Shown: in pieces, positions 1 through 13,100 of the stretch
Numbering within the stretch: position 1 is the first letter of the stretch
Layout: the number at the start of each line of letters is the position of its first letter
Assembly (NCBI GenBank): GCA_963970005.1
Contig: CAXAMN010023295.1
Location: forward strand, 650,378 to 714,377
Direction: 5' to 3'
Length of the DNA: 64,000 nt
Source of the DNA: Durusdinium trenchii
Taxonomy: Eukaryota; Sar; Dinophyceae; Suessiales; Symbiodiniaceae
The notes under the pieces: generated by a model
Databases searched by the model: none
What the model saw: the letters and a program-made list of their open reading frames with translations, nothing else
Told to the model about the DNA's origin: nothing
Position numbers and translations under genes: made by a program

Positions 1-2690
1 CCATGCCCCCTGCTTATCAAGTTGAGAAATGACAGGTAGCACCCTTTGGAACAGGGGTTGAGACACACACACACACACACACACTTAGTCACAGGGTTTG
101 CAGTTAGTCATAACCACAGTGAAATGGATGAGGGAAACGCAAGGTGAAGCGGTCAGCACACTTGAAGCGTTTAACAAAGTGTTCACTTGGCCGCAGAACG
201 CGGCTGAACGAGGCTGCTGAAAGTGGCTGAAGGAAACCTGTTTGATGGGAAAGTATCGTGATCAACCACCATGCAAACGAACCGAGAGTGGAACAGCTTG
301 GTCAAAAGTTGAGCGGAGGTACGTCTGGAAAAGTTTCCTTTCCAGATATCACCACGGTGCAAGGAGTGTCTTCGTTGTGTGGTGACTCCAAGACTGCGCA
401 CCACTCCCCTGCAAGGCAAACTCCTAGATACGGAGGGTGACACGCACACACACACATTGTCACATAAAAGGCAACAAACACCAGGTTCACGAGTCCAATT
501 CAAGGTGCTTGGACAGGGCAGTTCGGAGATCGCACTTCAGCAGGTCAAACACCAAACACCTCAGCCCCGAGGCATATGACGACCTGTGTCAATGCAGACT
601 GCCAAAACCTGCATTGATGGAGCCCACCTGACAGGAATGGGTCCGGTCAGGCTGCAAACTCGAGGATCACACGAAAGTCAACCGTAAAAAATTACCAAAC
701 ATGCGCATACACATGATATATAGTTTCATGTATTATATGTACAGTAGGTATTTCTGCATCTGTATGCAACATTAAATCAGTGCCCAATGCTGAGCACAAG
801 TGTCTGATCACGTTTCTGACTAAAGCGACTAGCGATTTACTAAGAATTGTCAAGCGAATAGCAAAATAGCCACACGCAATCCACATGCGCAGCTTGAACT
901 GGGCTTGCCCATAGTGACTGCCTTTCCTGGCTTCTAAGTAGCCAGGAACTGGATCAATCAAAAACACAAAGATCAACTGCGCATAGTAAATCAAAGAAGC
1001 ATCTGCAGTCACCATGGACGTTGCGGTGTCTTCCGTCACGCGGCCGTCGCTGACGTTTCAATCGCCGATCAAATGCGGCGAAGCGTCAGGTGGCCCTGAT
1101 GTTCGAAAGTCTCAGGTGGGGACAGCCTCGGGAGCAGCTGTCAGTGTGTCGCTTGAAAGGATCAAATGTCTCTAAATGATATGGAAAGGGCACGCATCTG
1201 AACAATGCAAGTAGCACTTGAGTTATTGACAATGCTTTACCATCTCTCAGGTCCATTGTTCCCAGTGCGCTGGAGTATGCAAGGTTATCGCAAACAGATC
1301 ATTCTTTGGGCATACCGATTGTTTTCTTTGGGTTCCCGCCACAATCGAAACACGGACAAAGTGACAAAGCATCATCACTCTGTTGCACCGCTTGAGCCTA
1401 CTGTAGAATTACTTGTCTACGAGTACAGTAGTTATAGTTCCTTGATCGAGTCAAAAAGACACTTCCTGAGCCTACTCCCCGCCTATCTTTTGTCCCTCCT
1501 CTCTCTCTGTCTCTCATCTCTTTCTTTGAGTCACGCAAAAACATGTCCTTAATCCTGATCCCAAGGACAAATCATCGCAATTCCAAGCGGCGGTCTCTTT
1601 GTCAGCTGTCTGAACTTGATTCTGTGCTAGAATCTGTACTATGCTGCTTTTTACGTGATGAAAACCTATGACTTTCAGCACTGTGTGGCCAACTGGTCAC
1701 TTTGAAGAAGTAATTACTGATGTCGTTTGGGTGTCGTTTCGGATGTCGTTCACATCACCCATTAGACCCATTAGAAAAATAACAACAATACAAAAATAAG
1801 AACCATCATGGATACAAACATGTAATATATATATAGTGTATATGAAGTGTTTATAGACCAATTATGTCGTCTAGATGTCGTTCAGTATGCCGTTCGGAAT
1901 GTTGTTTCCAAGTTAACTATACATTACTTTCAATCTCAGTTAACCAAGAGAAATGGTTGAGGCGAGGGATCGCCCACTACATATGCACATGTTACGCAGT
2001 TTGTATGCACTCTTTATACATATTAACATCTCTCTCTCTCTCTCTCCCCGTCTCACTCTTGGTTTGCTCACAATTGACCTTGTCTAATTACCAATGCCTG
2101 CCGTCCGACTTCCCTCTGGTCGTTTGAGAGCCGGATTTTGTGTGGCAGTGAATCTGTAGCTCGTACCATTTTCTGGTAAGCAGACCCTGGCAACTCTGAA
2201 GAAGAGGAAAGCCGAGAACATGAAACATCTATATACAGAAGATTACATAAGTGTAAATAGATGTAAATGGTAGTAGCTACGGTATGCTACGGTAGTTATA
2301 CTATAGCAACACAGGAGTCACAGGATCTTACAGGTAGAATATGAGCAAGTAGGCATGCCAGGGTGCTCAAATATGTTCAGCTCAAGTCATTAGTACGCCC
2401 TGATGGACTCTCGCTGAGGAGAAGCGAACCCCGGCACCAATGGCCAAAGGAGAAGGCGTCTTCGATGAGGTGTAATTCTTTTGGGGCGGGTGTATGCGGG
2501 TGTCAGTCAGCATTTGGGGTCGGCTTCCGCAGTGGTCCAGGCTCATCAGAACATTATGTGACAACAGCGTATCCCATCAACAACCACATCCCATATCCAG
2601 AAGATTCACCTGCCCGCCCTCATGAACCTTGAAAGGTGATGCTTGCAAATCACATCCAACCCTCACAAAAAGGCCATCGAACTTATGAGC
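1..2690. other. left flank, no assigned gene
   Basis: No gene can be assigned here. An (AC)n microsatellite lies at about 62-84, a (TC)n run at about 2029-2047, and short AT-rich runs occur near 1826-1850. The motif gatgtcgtt recurs loosely between about 1718 and 1890. The downstream exons of the minus-strand PRP4-like kinase should lie in this direction, but I could not find the HRD and DFG motifs here. Confidence 0.5.
692..1039 (-). CDS. candidate exon, possible membrane protein
   Basis: A 115-codon open stretch starts at an ATG and contains a hydrophobic segment (YYAQLIFVFLI) followed by a well-formed stretch (YLEARKGSHYGQAQFKLRMW). The family is not recognised. The second half looks less like coding sequence, so a real exon would probably end near 850. 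It could be a chance ORF. It has the same strand as the kinase gene upstream of it, but I found no splice join linking the two. Confidence 0.2.
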   Translation of the reverse strand: MTEDTATSMVTADASLIYYAQLIFVFLIDPVPGYLEARKGSHYGQAQFKLRMWIACGYFAIRLTILSKSLVALVRNVIRHLCSALGTDLMLHTDAEIPTVHIIHETIYHVYAHVW

Positions 2691-5600
2691 CGAGTGGCAA
2701 CATGATGTATTGTGCTCCCTCCTGATCTTCCTTGGCCGCCAACTTTGCAAGCTTCCGATAGGTTTCCACCTGCACCGTTGAGCCGAGGTTGCCTGGTACT
2801 GTGTGGAAGTCTCAATGACATCAAGCCAAATGAGGGCCAATTTGCATTCCACATCTCCAGAACCCAGCTCCGTAGCATCTCTATACTATACGACAATGTA
2901 CTAGCTACAGCATCACATGGAAGTAGATAGAGTGGTCCCTTGGAAGACGACTTTCCCCTAGAAGCCCGCTGGGCTCTACTTCCATCTTGCGAGTCGGAGT
3001 GTAGTTTGTCTTGCGTCCAGTCTCCCAACAATTCCACATGATCCACATCACCAATGGAGTCATCAGGGTTAAACCTACCAGTAGCACGGCACGGCAGCAA
3101 CGATTTAATCGGCATGGTAGTGCGACCAGCAAAAACACCGTCCTGATGACTGAATTCATGTCATTAGTGCTACCATATGCCACCAAATCATAATCCCTAT
3201 TTCAGCGGGCCAAGACGAAACTAAGGAAAACGAGGGAACAAAACCAAAACGATTTGATGCCTCTATGTGTTCGAATGGCAGAGTTGGGCAGCCGTGGCTG
3301 TTTCTAAATCTCGCTTGTCCTATCAATTGTCAGCCCTTCAAAAAAGAGGTCTCCATCTCTTGCGATGCCTTTCTCCAATGAGTTCAGCTTGGTATATTAA
3401 TGCAGTGTCTTCTTTCTTCCTGGGCCTCCTTCTCTGCCGCCTTTCGCATCATCTTGTTGGCTCGCACGAACTTCAGAGCATAGTCTGTCTTTTGGGTCAC
3501 GTGCTTGCACCGAAAGACGCTGGAGAAGACCCCTCGGCCTCAGCTCGAGGAACAGATGCTTCGTTCGGAGCAGGTGGAACAGGTGGAGCAGGTGAGGAGG
3601 CTGGGTGCAACAATGGCTCCTATGCTGGCTTCGGCCAGGTATTCGCGGTTGGGACCAAGTGTTTCTCCAATGGAGGCAATGTAGTACCTTGGATGCCCAT
3701 GTCCATGGAAGTGGTGAACCCATGTCCACCTCTGAGTCAAGATCTCAGAGACACAAGGACAAATGGACAAACCCAAAAACAAACGACACAAAGAGCTCCT
3801 CTGGGGTCTCTGCTCCTGATCATTGGTTTCACCTCGATGACCAGCTCCTGATTGCTTTTCCTCCCATTCCTGCTTCGCCTTGATGATCCAAAGTCTCAGC
3901 TGGTCCCGCTGCTGTGCCAGCTGCTTCCGGAACTCATCCACGTCCCCAATGTCCAACTTCTTCCGGGCGCCGGGGCCACCTCCGCAACAGGTCAGCATTC
4001 CGCCACACTCACGGAAAGCTTTGTTCTGAGGGATACAAAGAACTTCCGGTGTCTTGAGATGTCCATCCGATTTGGAAGCATATATTAATTCTAATAGCTT
4101 CTTGTTCTACTAGTAAGGCACTTGCTCCTAGTAGTGTGGCACTTGTTACTACTAGTAAGGCACCTGTATGATGTGCAGATTGAAGTTAAAATATGTAGAA
4201 TTGAATGCAATTGTACAATTGTGAAGTACAATCATGGCAACGGCAGGATGCAACAGGCACCAAACTCACGGAAGAATGTGGATGTGACTTAGGATGACTT
4301 AGGCCATGGCTAACGTCAACGAACGTCTTGGAAAGCACGTCTGTCCAGCCTGTTGGGCTCGCCTCCCCACTCTTCAGAGGCTCTTTGGAGGCTTTTCCGG
4401 GATCCTGTGCTTGTTGCCGGGATTCCAGGATCACAAGCCCCAATTGGGAGCAACCGAGCCGTTTGTAAGCCACTTGGGGCCACATCGCCTTTCACATTCT
4501 GAAAAAATATCAGCTAGACCTGAGCCTGCTCAAGGGCCCAGCTACTAGGGGCTCCTGGCATCGCTACTAGGAGCATTCTTACTGCTAGTAACAATTGCTC
4601 AAGGGCCCATCAACAATCTAGGGAATCCATGCGACTCCTTGGGCTCCGCTGCATCTTTCTGTTTTTTTCTCTTTCTTCTCCTGAGCATTGGCCCGCAACC
4701 CACCGCAGGTGAATGGAAACCACTCTAGGCCTTCTTACTTTCTTATTAATTGTTGCCTTCATTCCTTCCCTGATCTTCTTTCTCTGTCTCTCTCTCTCTC
4801 TCTCTGTGTCCTTGTCCTTTTCTTTCCCTTTCTCCTTGCAGGGTTTCCAATTTCGAGTGTGAAGGTCACAAAAGCCTCCACAACTGACTTTCATGAGTCA
4901 ACCCAACCTTTAACGCAAAGCGGTGAACATGTGCTTTTTGACTGCGTACATGATATGCACACCGCTCAAGACAGCACCTGTACACATTGGCTGGTTTAGA
5001 TGGGGCTCACCTTGCCTTCGCTTTCTCCTTTTGCTTTGTCTTCTCTTTTGGGGCCTCCTTGCTGGGCTCCGCCATCGGCACCGTCTCCGGAGCCTTTTCA
5101 GCCTTCTCTGGAGCCTTTTCAGCCTTCTCCGGAGCCTTCTCCAGAGCTGCCTGAAGCTGCGCAACACGGAAGAAACAAGAGTTGTGCTTGACTACGACTG
5201 GGCCGATCTGCAGCCTCCCTTCCCTTCCCTTCCCTTCCCTTTGCCTCTGGAAACGCAAGGGCCTTCTCTTCTTTTACCTTTGCGAGTGCCTTTGCATCCG
5301 CACCAGCCTTTCTCAAAACCTGCCCACAGGATCCGGAGAGATATCATTGATGCCACCGACGTAGAAGGCATGCCACTCTGCAATCAGCAAAGGGATGGAT
5401 GTTCGATGATGTTCGCGTGTGTGCACCGCTCACGCAGCGAGACATGGACATGTTGAAAACATGTCCAATGTGGAATCTACACAGCCGAACCTGCACAGGC
5501 TTGAAGGCCATGAATGCAGGCATCTGAGACGAGATGCGGACGCATTATCACAGGCAAAGCCAAATCTCTTTAAAGACATAAGAAACCGATTGGCACAACC

Positions 5601-6125
5601 CTCTCCTTCGCTTTCACATCAACAATTTCGACATTCCTAGGTGGCGGAAGCGGATCTGGCGAGGATTCATGGGCTTGCAAGTGTGTAGCTGTGGCCATTA
5701 CAGTGATTAATGAAAGTGGAGCACGCTTTGCAGTTGTTCAACGCTGACTTTGTCAAAAGAAACCTCTCCCACTCCCTCTCCGATGGCAACACAGTGTTAA
5801 GACATGACTTCAAGGATTGCAGGTATCATTTAAGAATGTGACGTCCAGCATGAAAACACAATGGCAGCGTTTAGCGGCCATTCATGGTGACTGACTTAAG
5901 CTGAAAATGCATCAAAGAAAACAAATCTAGAATTAGTTTGCATTTCTGGAAAAGCTACGACTTCCCCACCTTCGGATCCCGCAAGAAACTATGTATGTTC
6001 CCAGCTGCCAAGTGCTTTCCAAGCATCTCAGCATCGTCTTTGGGACGTTTTGGTCCGTCGTCCCTATCAGATTCAGTGTGTTTTCTCTTCTTTTCCTTCT
6101 TCCCATCCTTTTCTTTATCCTTTCC
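2691..6125 (-). CDS. PRP4-like (PRPF4B) protein kinase, N-terminal part, multi-exon
   Basis: PRP4 kinases are nuclear kinases that phosphorylate pre-mRNA splicing factors. Exons in transcript order are 6125-5970 (Lys-rich, 52 codons), 5319-5278 (42 nt), 5156-5011 (EKAPEKAEKAPEKAEK repeats), possibly 4409-4325, 3979-3833 (DEFRKQLAQQRDQLRLW), 3687-3620 (YYIASIGETLG), 3538-3426 (P-loop GRGVFSSVFRC, then YALKFVRANKMMRKAAEKE with the ATP-binding Lys), and 2769-2691 (VETYRKLAAKEDQEGAQYIM). The last three join in frame through GA-AG and GC-AG introns. The YY-IGE-L lead-in, G-GVFS loop and RAN-MRKAAEKE helix are the PRP4 signature. The catalytic loop, DFG motif and C-lobe were not found, and the true start is unknown. 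Links between 5011 and 3687 are not fully in phase, so an exon may be missing. The kinase identity is solid; the N-terminal exons are inferred from phase and charge. Confidence 0.7.
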
Positions 6126-8090
6126 CTGGGCACACTCCAGTCCAGCTAGCTTGCGCAAACTGACCACTTTCCGCTAACCAACAAAATATGGCATTGCAGG
6201 CTGGCAAGCGCCTGTCTCGGTTTGTTTCAACGACTTAACCTATGCAAAATAGACGCATCTCTGGCAGTCAATCCTGACAACAACATCCCTGCGGGTCAGC
6301 CCACGTATCTTTCCCTCACTGAATCACGCCCAGCAACTTTGTGTTTCTTCTTTTCCTTCTTTTTGTCATCCTGTTCATTGGGCTGCGGTTGTTCCTAACA
6401 AGCTGGCATTCGACGTCGGAATTCTCACCAGCTCGCTTCCATCTGCGATTTTTTTTGCAGCTCCAATGTCTATCATTGATCTTGAAACTGTTCTAAGTAT
6501 GACCCGCATTTCCCTCCAATCAAACCAGTGGCAAGGAACAGTAGCCCACCCCGTCAAATATCAGCAACAAATAGTCTCAACTAAGGGGACATTGACGGAT
6601 CCGGAAGTTCTTCTAGATTCTGTTATTGGGTGGGCTATTATATATGTGTTTTTATTTGGGGCTGCACTATTATTATTTGAGCCTTCTATTTGGTGTCTTG
6701 CATTCATCTCATTTTGTCTTCTATTATTATTGGGCTGCACTCATCTCAAACTCTGCATAGGGTGGGCCGTAGCGGCCGTAGTAGCATGCCGGCCGTAGCT
6801 CTGAATAGGCCAAGCCACATCGCCCGCCATAGCTGCTAACCGGCCACATGTGCGCGGCTCGAGAGTGGCGGAGTGGATCCCAGAAAAAACAACACGGCAA
6901 ACAGGGAAGACGAGATGCCAAAAGGTTCGGTCTGCCAAAACCCGAGGACAGCTTTCATGCAAATGCCATGGTTCATCATGGTTCCATTTTCAGGTTCTAT
7001 GTGATGCCTGGCATCCTCTTACGTTCTTTTGGGGGGGAGATGTGGAATAGGGTTGTGGGGAGATGCGGGCAGTAGCCTAGTCTTAGTGGCGTTCGCCATG
7101 TCAGTTTCAACTTCCCCATGACAGGGGTCGGAGACTCCCTCAAAGGCGTCGGAAAGTCTGGAGAGCGCAGTGTTGCCATATCTGCAGTTCAGTGTTGGAT
7201 ATATCCTTGAGCGCATTGACGAATGTGTCTTCGTCCTTCTTTGCCTCCATTCACCCTCATGTATGCTTCACAGCTTAACCCCTGAAGCAGAGCCCAAACA
7301 GCCAATGCTCAAGAGTCAGCAAGAACTACAACCCTGAGACAAAACATGACAAAACGGATACATCTTGCATGCGGATGTACATTCCAATAGGGAGACCCCT
7401 GGCCCAATAGGTAGACTGGCTATTTCTCTTCCTCCAGGGGCTTTGTTGGGAGGTCTCCCGTTTAAATTTCACACCCATGTGACGACCATCTGGCCCAGTG
7501 CTTCAGCTCGTTGTTTTTTCTCCACAGTCCACCACAGTCGCCGTAAGGCAAGAAGCTGTGGTTCTTCTAAGAAGGGTGTGTGTCTGTGCAAGCTGATGGC
7601 CAATTAGCCGGCTTGCGTGTTGAAACTGAAAAAACTAAGTATTGCATCACGCAGGCACAACTCGCTTGGTAGAGAGCGCTTCCTGAGTTTGATCGACTCT
7701 GCGAGAGACAAAGCGACTGAGGCAATCGACTTGGGATCGCGGCCCCCGCTGCGATCAATAGCAGTGATGCAGTACGGGAATACTTTACGAATCTTTACGA
7801 CACACCATCAAGTAGACTGAGCATCCATGAGTCCAAGTTTCAAGCAACTTCACCAAATTCACCAATAAGATCATCCAAAATCAACATAATCAAACCAACC
7901 ACCTTCAGCCCGTGATCCTCCAAAGCACCTTCACCACCTTCAGCCACCAAACCACATAAACCACGTAATTGCTTCCGCAACTTCCAAAATAACCAGCAGC
8001 ATCTGACTCCCAAAACTAAGAGTCGGGAGAGCATTCCTCTATGCCATCTGAAGTCTCATAGGTCCCATGGCCGAAGCAAATGTTCCTTAC
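6126..8090. other. no gene recognised
   Basis: This stretch contains short pyrimidine-rich runs and scattered ORFs with no coding signature. A short piece on the minus strand near 6375-6480 could be an upstream exon of the kinase gene, but no join supports it. A CCA/CAA-rich low-complexity stretch lies at about 7845-7995. Confidence 0.4.
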
Positions 8091-8480
8091 CACGGCGGAG
8101 CCGAGATGCGATGCCGCAAGCGGGACAGGAAGCGCGAGCTGCGGACGGCTGGTCCATCGGTGGAAACATGTCGACGTCGAGTGAAGATTGGAGCTTGAAA
8201 GGAGTCAACATGGGGGTCAACGCCGTGAATCCGCGTCCTGCGCGTCCTGCAGCCCACTGGAACATGAAAAAAGAACCATCTTACAAGAGAAATCGGAGAT
8301 GGATGGACACATATGACACGTCTTAGACTGCTTCTTATACATCCCTTGAACCACCCCCCTCCGCCACCCTCCTCTCGGCCCAGCTGCTGATCGGTCGCCG
8401 CCTGGAAGAAGTCATCTTGCATCGGCCCAGTGATCATCGTGGGACTGCCCCAGGTCTCGATGAGGCGGAGCATGGAGTTC
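8091..8480 (-). CDS. two candidate exons, unknown protein
   Basis: The first exon, about 8480-8368, reads MLRLIETWGSPTMITG then QDDFFQAATDQQLGREE. Most of its codons end in C or G, it follows a CTAG acceptor and it ends at GGGTGGC. The second, about 8256-8091, is bounded by TTCCAG and GTAAGG. Two frames are open in the second exon: one reads MDQPSAARASCPACG, while the phase-matched frame is Arg-rich (SSRFLSRLRHRISAPPW). The family is not recognised. The exons could be upstream exons of the PRP4-like kinase or a separate gene lying between it and the beta-glucosidase gene. Confidence 0.35.
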
Positions 8481-9146
8481 CTAGCCGGGGGCCCGTCGAC
8501 CGGTGGGAGGAGAGAGTGAGAACAGGTGCCACGCTCAAAAGATTTCAATAAGGAGAATGTGCACACCGTTCGGGAGAACATGATCAAGTGTGTCTTCTTC
8601 CATTTGTTGGTGAGTCAACAGCTCCACTTAAAAAAGTTCTCTGTCCTCATGTGGCGTGTCTGATCTTTTGGCCTTTGTGGGCCAGGTGCCACTCTTTGCC
8701 GCGCGCAGTCATCGCCACACTTGCCCTCAACCTTGCCTGTGAGGAACGGGAGAAGGGGGTCCCATTCCGTTGAACAACTCAATGCATGTAACAAATGCTC
8801 AACGATAGGCTCTAGACTAGGCTCTAGCCAGCGGATGGGTGAGCTTTGAGGTCAAGTTTTTGGCTCACAACCTGCAAAAGAGGATTGATTGTTTTCCGGA
8901 TCTTTTTTTCGTTTTTATTCTTTTCTGGGAATTTTTTTCGCGTGTTTTCTGGGAGTGCTTTACAAGCATCAGGAGTCAGGAGCAGCAGACAGGTCAGGGG
9001 ACGAAGCAGCAGAGCCAGCGGGAAGCGGGAGGGAGAGAGCGAGACAGTGACAAAGGGAGGGAGCAGAAAAGGCATCCCACTTAACGAAGGAGAAGTAGGA
9101 GTGAGGAAAGAGGAGAGAGGAACTATTATAATACGGACTTCTTTGG
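8481..9146. other. no gene recognised
   Basis: The middle is T-rich (about 8890-8950) and is followed by a purine-rich stretch of GAG and GGGA runs (about 8985-9120). The long plus-strand ORFs here follow this base bias and have no domain. Confidence 0.4.
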
Positions 9147-9595
9147 GTGATAGAGGCACTGGTGATAGCAGGGGTAGTGGGAACTATTTAAAAAGTGGGA
9201 GGGTGTGCGGGGGAGGGCAGCCACGGCTAAGAAAAGGCGGGCCTTATCATCCACCTTTGTGGCGGTCGGAGTGATAGAGGCACCAGTACTGGTAGGGGTA
9301 GCGGACGGCAGTGGGAACTATTGAAAAAGTGGGAGGAGGTGCGGGGGAGGGCGTAGCGCCTCCCCCGCAATGCAAATCAAGTATAGATAGCGTTGGGCTG
9401 AGGTGAAGGTCTTATCATCCAACTGTGTGGCAGTGTCAATGCAAAGAAGATACTGTAGTAGTTGTGGTACCTGTGGTAAGACTCGCAGTGGGGTGGTCGG
9501 GGTGATAGAGGCACTGGTGGTAGTAGGGGTAGTGGGAACTATTAAAAAGTGGGTGTGCGGGGGGAGGGCGCAGCCACGGCCATGCAAAGGCGGGC
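9147..9595. repeat. three-copy tandem repeat
   Basis: A unit beginning gtgatagaggcac occurs at 9147, 9271 and 9502. Each copy continues through aggggtag, gggaactatt, aaaaagtggg and a G-rich gtgcgggggagggc block. The first and third copies also share cagccacggc and aaggcgggc. Copies are 124 and 231 bp apart because the middle one holds extra sequence. The array runs straight into the AGC/AAA array next to it. Confidence 0.8.
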
Positions 9596-10085
9596 AAAAA
9601 CCAAAAGCAATAGCAAAAAGCAAAAGCAGAAGCAAAAAGCCGAAGCAGACGCAACAGCAAAAAAGCAAAAGCAAAACGCAAAAGCAAAAGCAGAAGCAAA
9701 CAGCAAAAGCAAAAGCAAAAAAGCAGAAGCAAAAGCAAAAAGCAAAAAAAACAAAAGCAAAAGCAGAAGCAAACAGCAAAAGCAACAGCAAAAGCAGAAA
9801 GCAAAAGAAGAAGCAAAAGCAACAAGCAGAAGCAAAAAGCAAAAAGCAAAAGCAGAAGCAAACAGCAAAAGCACAAGCAAAAATCAGATGCAAAAAGAAA
9901 AAGCAGAAGCAAAAGCAATTGGCAAAAGCAGAAGCAAACAGCAAAAGCAAAAGCAGAAGCAGAAGCAAAAGCAGAAGCAAAAAAAACAAAAGCAAAAAGC
10001 AAAAGCAGAAGCAAACAGCAAAAGCAAAAGCAGAAGCAAACAAATACACAAAACAAAAAGAAAACAAAAAACAAACACAACAAAG
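9590..10085. repeat. AGC/AAA low-complexity array, almost free of T
   Basis: About 500 bp are built from variants of AAAGCA and AGAAGC with only a handful of thymines on the plus strand. All three plus frames are open and read as Lys/Ala/Ser/Gln repeats, while the minus frames read as Phe/Cys/Leu/Ala repeats, so the long ORFs here are a by-product of composition. The array lies just 3' of the beta-glucosidase stop codon. Confidence 0.9.
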
Positions 10086-10126
10086 AATCCCAGAGAAATA
10101 CCGGTTCCCCTGCAAAATCTGACAGG

Positions 10127-13100
10127 TCATCTTCGACATCGCAGGCTGCCTGAATATGCATTGTAGATGGGCGTGTCCGCACTGGGTGCATTGGGGTCTT
10201 TGTCCCAAAGGAACTCGTTCCACATGCACCCGAAGCGCTCAGCATATCCCATCTCCCATTCAAAGTTGTCCTGATGCGTGGCAGACACATCGACCGGTGT
10301 GAAACGGTCTGCGGGGATGTCTGTGGTGACCCTGTGCTACCGTTTTTCAGGCCAGTGTGACGCCAAGTCTCCATGAGGGACCAAGCCATAAATGACTCCA
10401 TCCTGGGCGCTCAGGCATCAATTCAGGGATGCATCTGAGGCTGCATGCTACGTGCATTTGATGTCAGGTCTGTGAGCTGCAAGCCAAGAATCTTCACCCC
10501 GTCCTCCTTAATTGCATTGAGAGATTCGAGCAGGTAGGTCTGATAATACCTTGGCTCTCAGTACTTCAATGGTTGCACACAAAGTTTAACGAAACTAAAA
10601 GACCATCAAACATGGTTGCTGTTTGTCGCGGTAGCTCCTAAACCCCGTGCAAAAGGCAAACAGCTGGATAGATAGACTACGATGAAGGGATGGATGGCTG
10701 CTCTATGCTGCTCTGCTTTCCGGCGGCACTTGCCTTTCGCCAAGTCCGATTATATCATATCCGATTACATCACGATCGTGTCAAATGATCTTCGATCGGG
10801 ATCAATTGGGCAAGTGTTGAACAGCTCTCACCCTTTGACATCCAGTCTCCCTGTCCAGTCTCCCTCTCACCTGTCTCATCTCCAGGGGGCGTCAAACGCC
10901 CGCTGTCCTGCTTTCCGGCCAAGGGGTCTTCCAAGCCGTCGCTCCATCCGGCTTCGGTGCCCCAAATCGGGTACTCGCCATAGCGATTCCTGGCTTTTTC
11001 GGACGGACGCGAGATGCGGGTCGTGAGAGGATGGCTGTGGCTGCCATCTTGGCTTTCAGTATAGTGGTCCCAAGTAGATAGAAAAGTATATCCCCACTCA
11101 AAATTGTATCGGAAAACGTGCCACTATCTATGTAACGGCTGTAACGGGACCACACTATATATATCTATATTTATACGCAAAAAATATATATATATATCTA
11201 TATATGTGTGTGTGTGCCTCTTGAGGAGTCGAATCCAGCCAGTGGCTTCACCCAGTGCTGTCGAGTGGCTTCACCCAGTTCAAGAGCTTTCGATAACCCC
11301 ATGCCGCCCGGAAGAGCCAGCTGGATTTTCCCTGAACCAGGCCGGCGTGTGTGGTGGTGTACTTGCCTAAGGAAAGGTCCGGACACGTCTGGACATGGAG
11401 TATGGAACGTGGACTTAACTAAGTCAAGTTTAAAACGTCTGCTGGTCAATCATGTGTGGCTTGGTAGCACTGAGAAAGCAAAAGGCCATTGCACTGTCTG
11501 TCAATTCTGGAAAGTCATGGAAAATCCATGAACAGCCCAACTTACGAGTATGACTTCTGATCCGTGTTGCCGTTGTCGTAGGCCACGAAGCTGGTGCCAT
11601 AGTGATTCAATCCAAAGGCATCAGGCTTGTTCTCCTTCAACAACTTCATCTCCTCCTCGCTGAACTTGGGCAGGTATTTCCTGAGAGATGCAAAGTTACA
11701 GGCTCAGCACTGGGCGCGGCTGCGAGCTCCGTCCACATCCGCTCCCGCTCCAGTCCGCTCCCGTGCGCGAGCGAGCCATACACCGAGCGTCAGGGTCTTT
11801 CTCATGGACTTGGGATAATCATGCACGCCATCCACCCCAAAGATCGGATCGCAAAACCTGGCGGCCGGGTCGTGCCGCGTCTGGGGAGGTGTTCGCTTTT
11901 CGCGCCGAAAAACACCGGTCCCGCCCAACTTGCGGTTGCGGTCCAGGAATGGTCCGGGGAGTCCGGTGCATGGTTTGGGTTCTTCGGGAGTCCGACTTGG
12001 ACAGTTATTGCATCCGACGAGGTACGTCGTGTCCCATCTTTCTCACAACCTGGAGTTGCTTGCTGCTTGCGTTTGGGGATCGCTGGACAGAGCATGGTGC
12101 ATCCAGGCCGCCAACCAAGTCCGCCCTCGATCAAGTAATGCGCAGCGGCAATGTCCTCCTTCTTTTCAGTGAGGGGCTCACGCCAGTCCTCGCAGCGACC
12201 AACCGGACCAGGACCAAACACGGAGGTGGACGCCCCTCACTTACTAGAGGAAAATCGTCTTCCAAGTACTGCAAAGGTGCCCTACAAACCTTTCTAAAGA
12301 ATCCCCAAAGCTGTTCCATCATGTTCCATCAGAGTGTGCCATACAAGTGTCATACAAAAGGGTCCACGTCCATGTGTAGTGTAGTGACTTCGCCTTGTCA
12401 CACCTCCCTTGGTGCTGGGCCCTGAACGTTCGTCCAAACCCCCGGTTACAGGGCCCATGGGGCGCCATATGGCGCAATGATCGGTCTCAGAATATCTGGT
12501 AAAGGCATGTCCTGGTTGTTGGTGATGAAGACTTTGTGTTCCGGAGTCAGAGCGCCGCTCTTCTGCATCTCTCGGAATTTCATGACCACCATCAAGTGTG
12601 CCAAGATCACCTCAAGTGGTGGACCAAACCTCTGCGCAGGAAGGACATGTCTGTGACCTACAAGTAGGAGAATTTCTCTTTCATCTGCCCTTCGTGTTGG
12701 CAGTTCTGCCACCTCGAAAACCAGGTGTGGGGTGGGTGGACTGCACAACAAGCAAGGACGCCAAGCTTATTGATCTTATTATTGAATCCGGGCCGGGAAG
12801 GGAAAAAAACACACACAGACCCACCAAGTACCTCACCACTTCGCACCGCGCCACACGGCGCCGTGAAGCTTACAGGCGCCACCCACACGTCAGGGCCCGG
12901 ACGCTGCATGACGCGAGCTGCGTCCTTGGACGAGGCACATTGTGGCCCGCGACCTTCGGCCAAATGTCCACATCCATATAGGGTTGCTGTGAGGGCGCCT
13001 TGCCATATCCGCTCGCCAGGGCTGTGAAGGTCCACGCCTCGTTGAAGGTGGCCCATGCCTTCCTGGGCCGTTTCTGAAGTGAAAGCCTTTTGGGGTGGGA

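Noticed and set aside
4610..4894. Lys/Arg/Glu-rich exon of the kinase gene
   Set aside because: The charge comes from a (TC)n microsatellite (about 4788-4806). The frame that fits the previous exon hits a stop with no GT, GC or GA donor in place.
5217..5245. Regulatory pyrimidine tract
   Set aside because: It is a simple (TTCCC)n repeat inside an intron of the kinase gene.
9318..10401. Long ORFs of 303, 321, 239 and 205 codons
   Set aside because: They follow the AGC/AAA array and read as Lys/Ala/Ser or Phe/Cys/Leu repeats in several frames at once.
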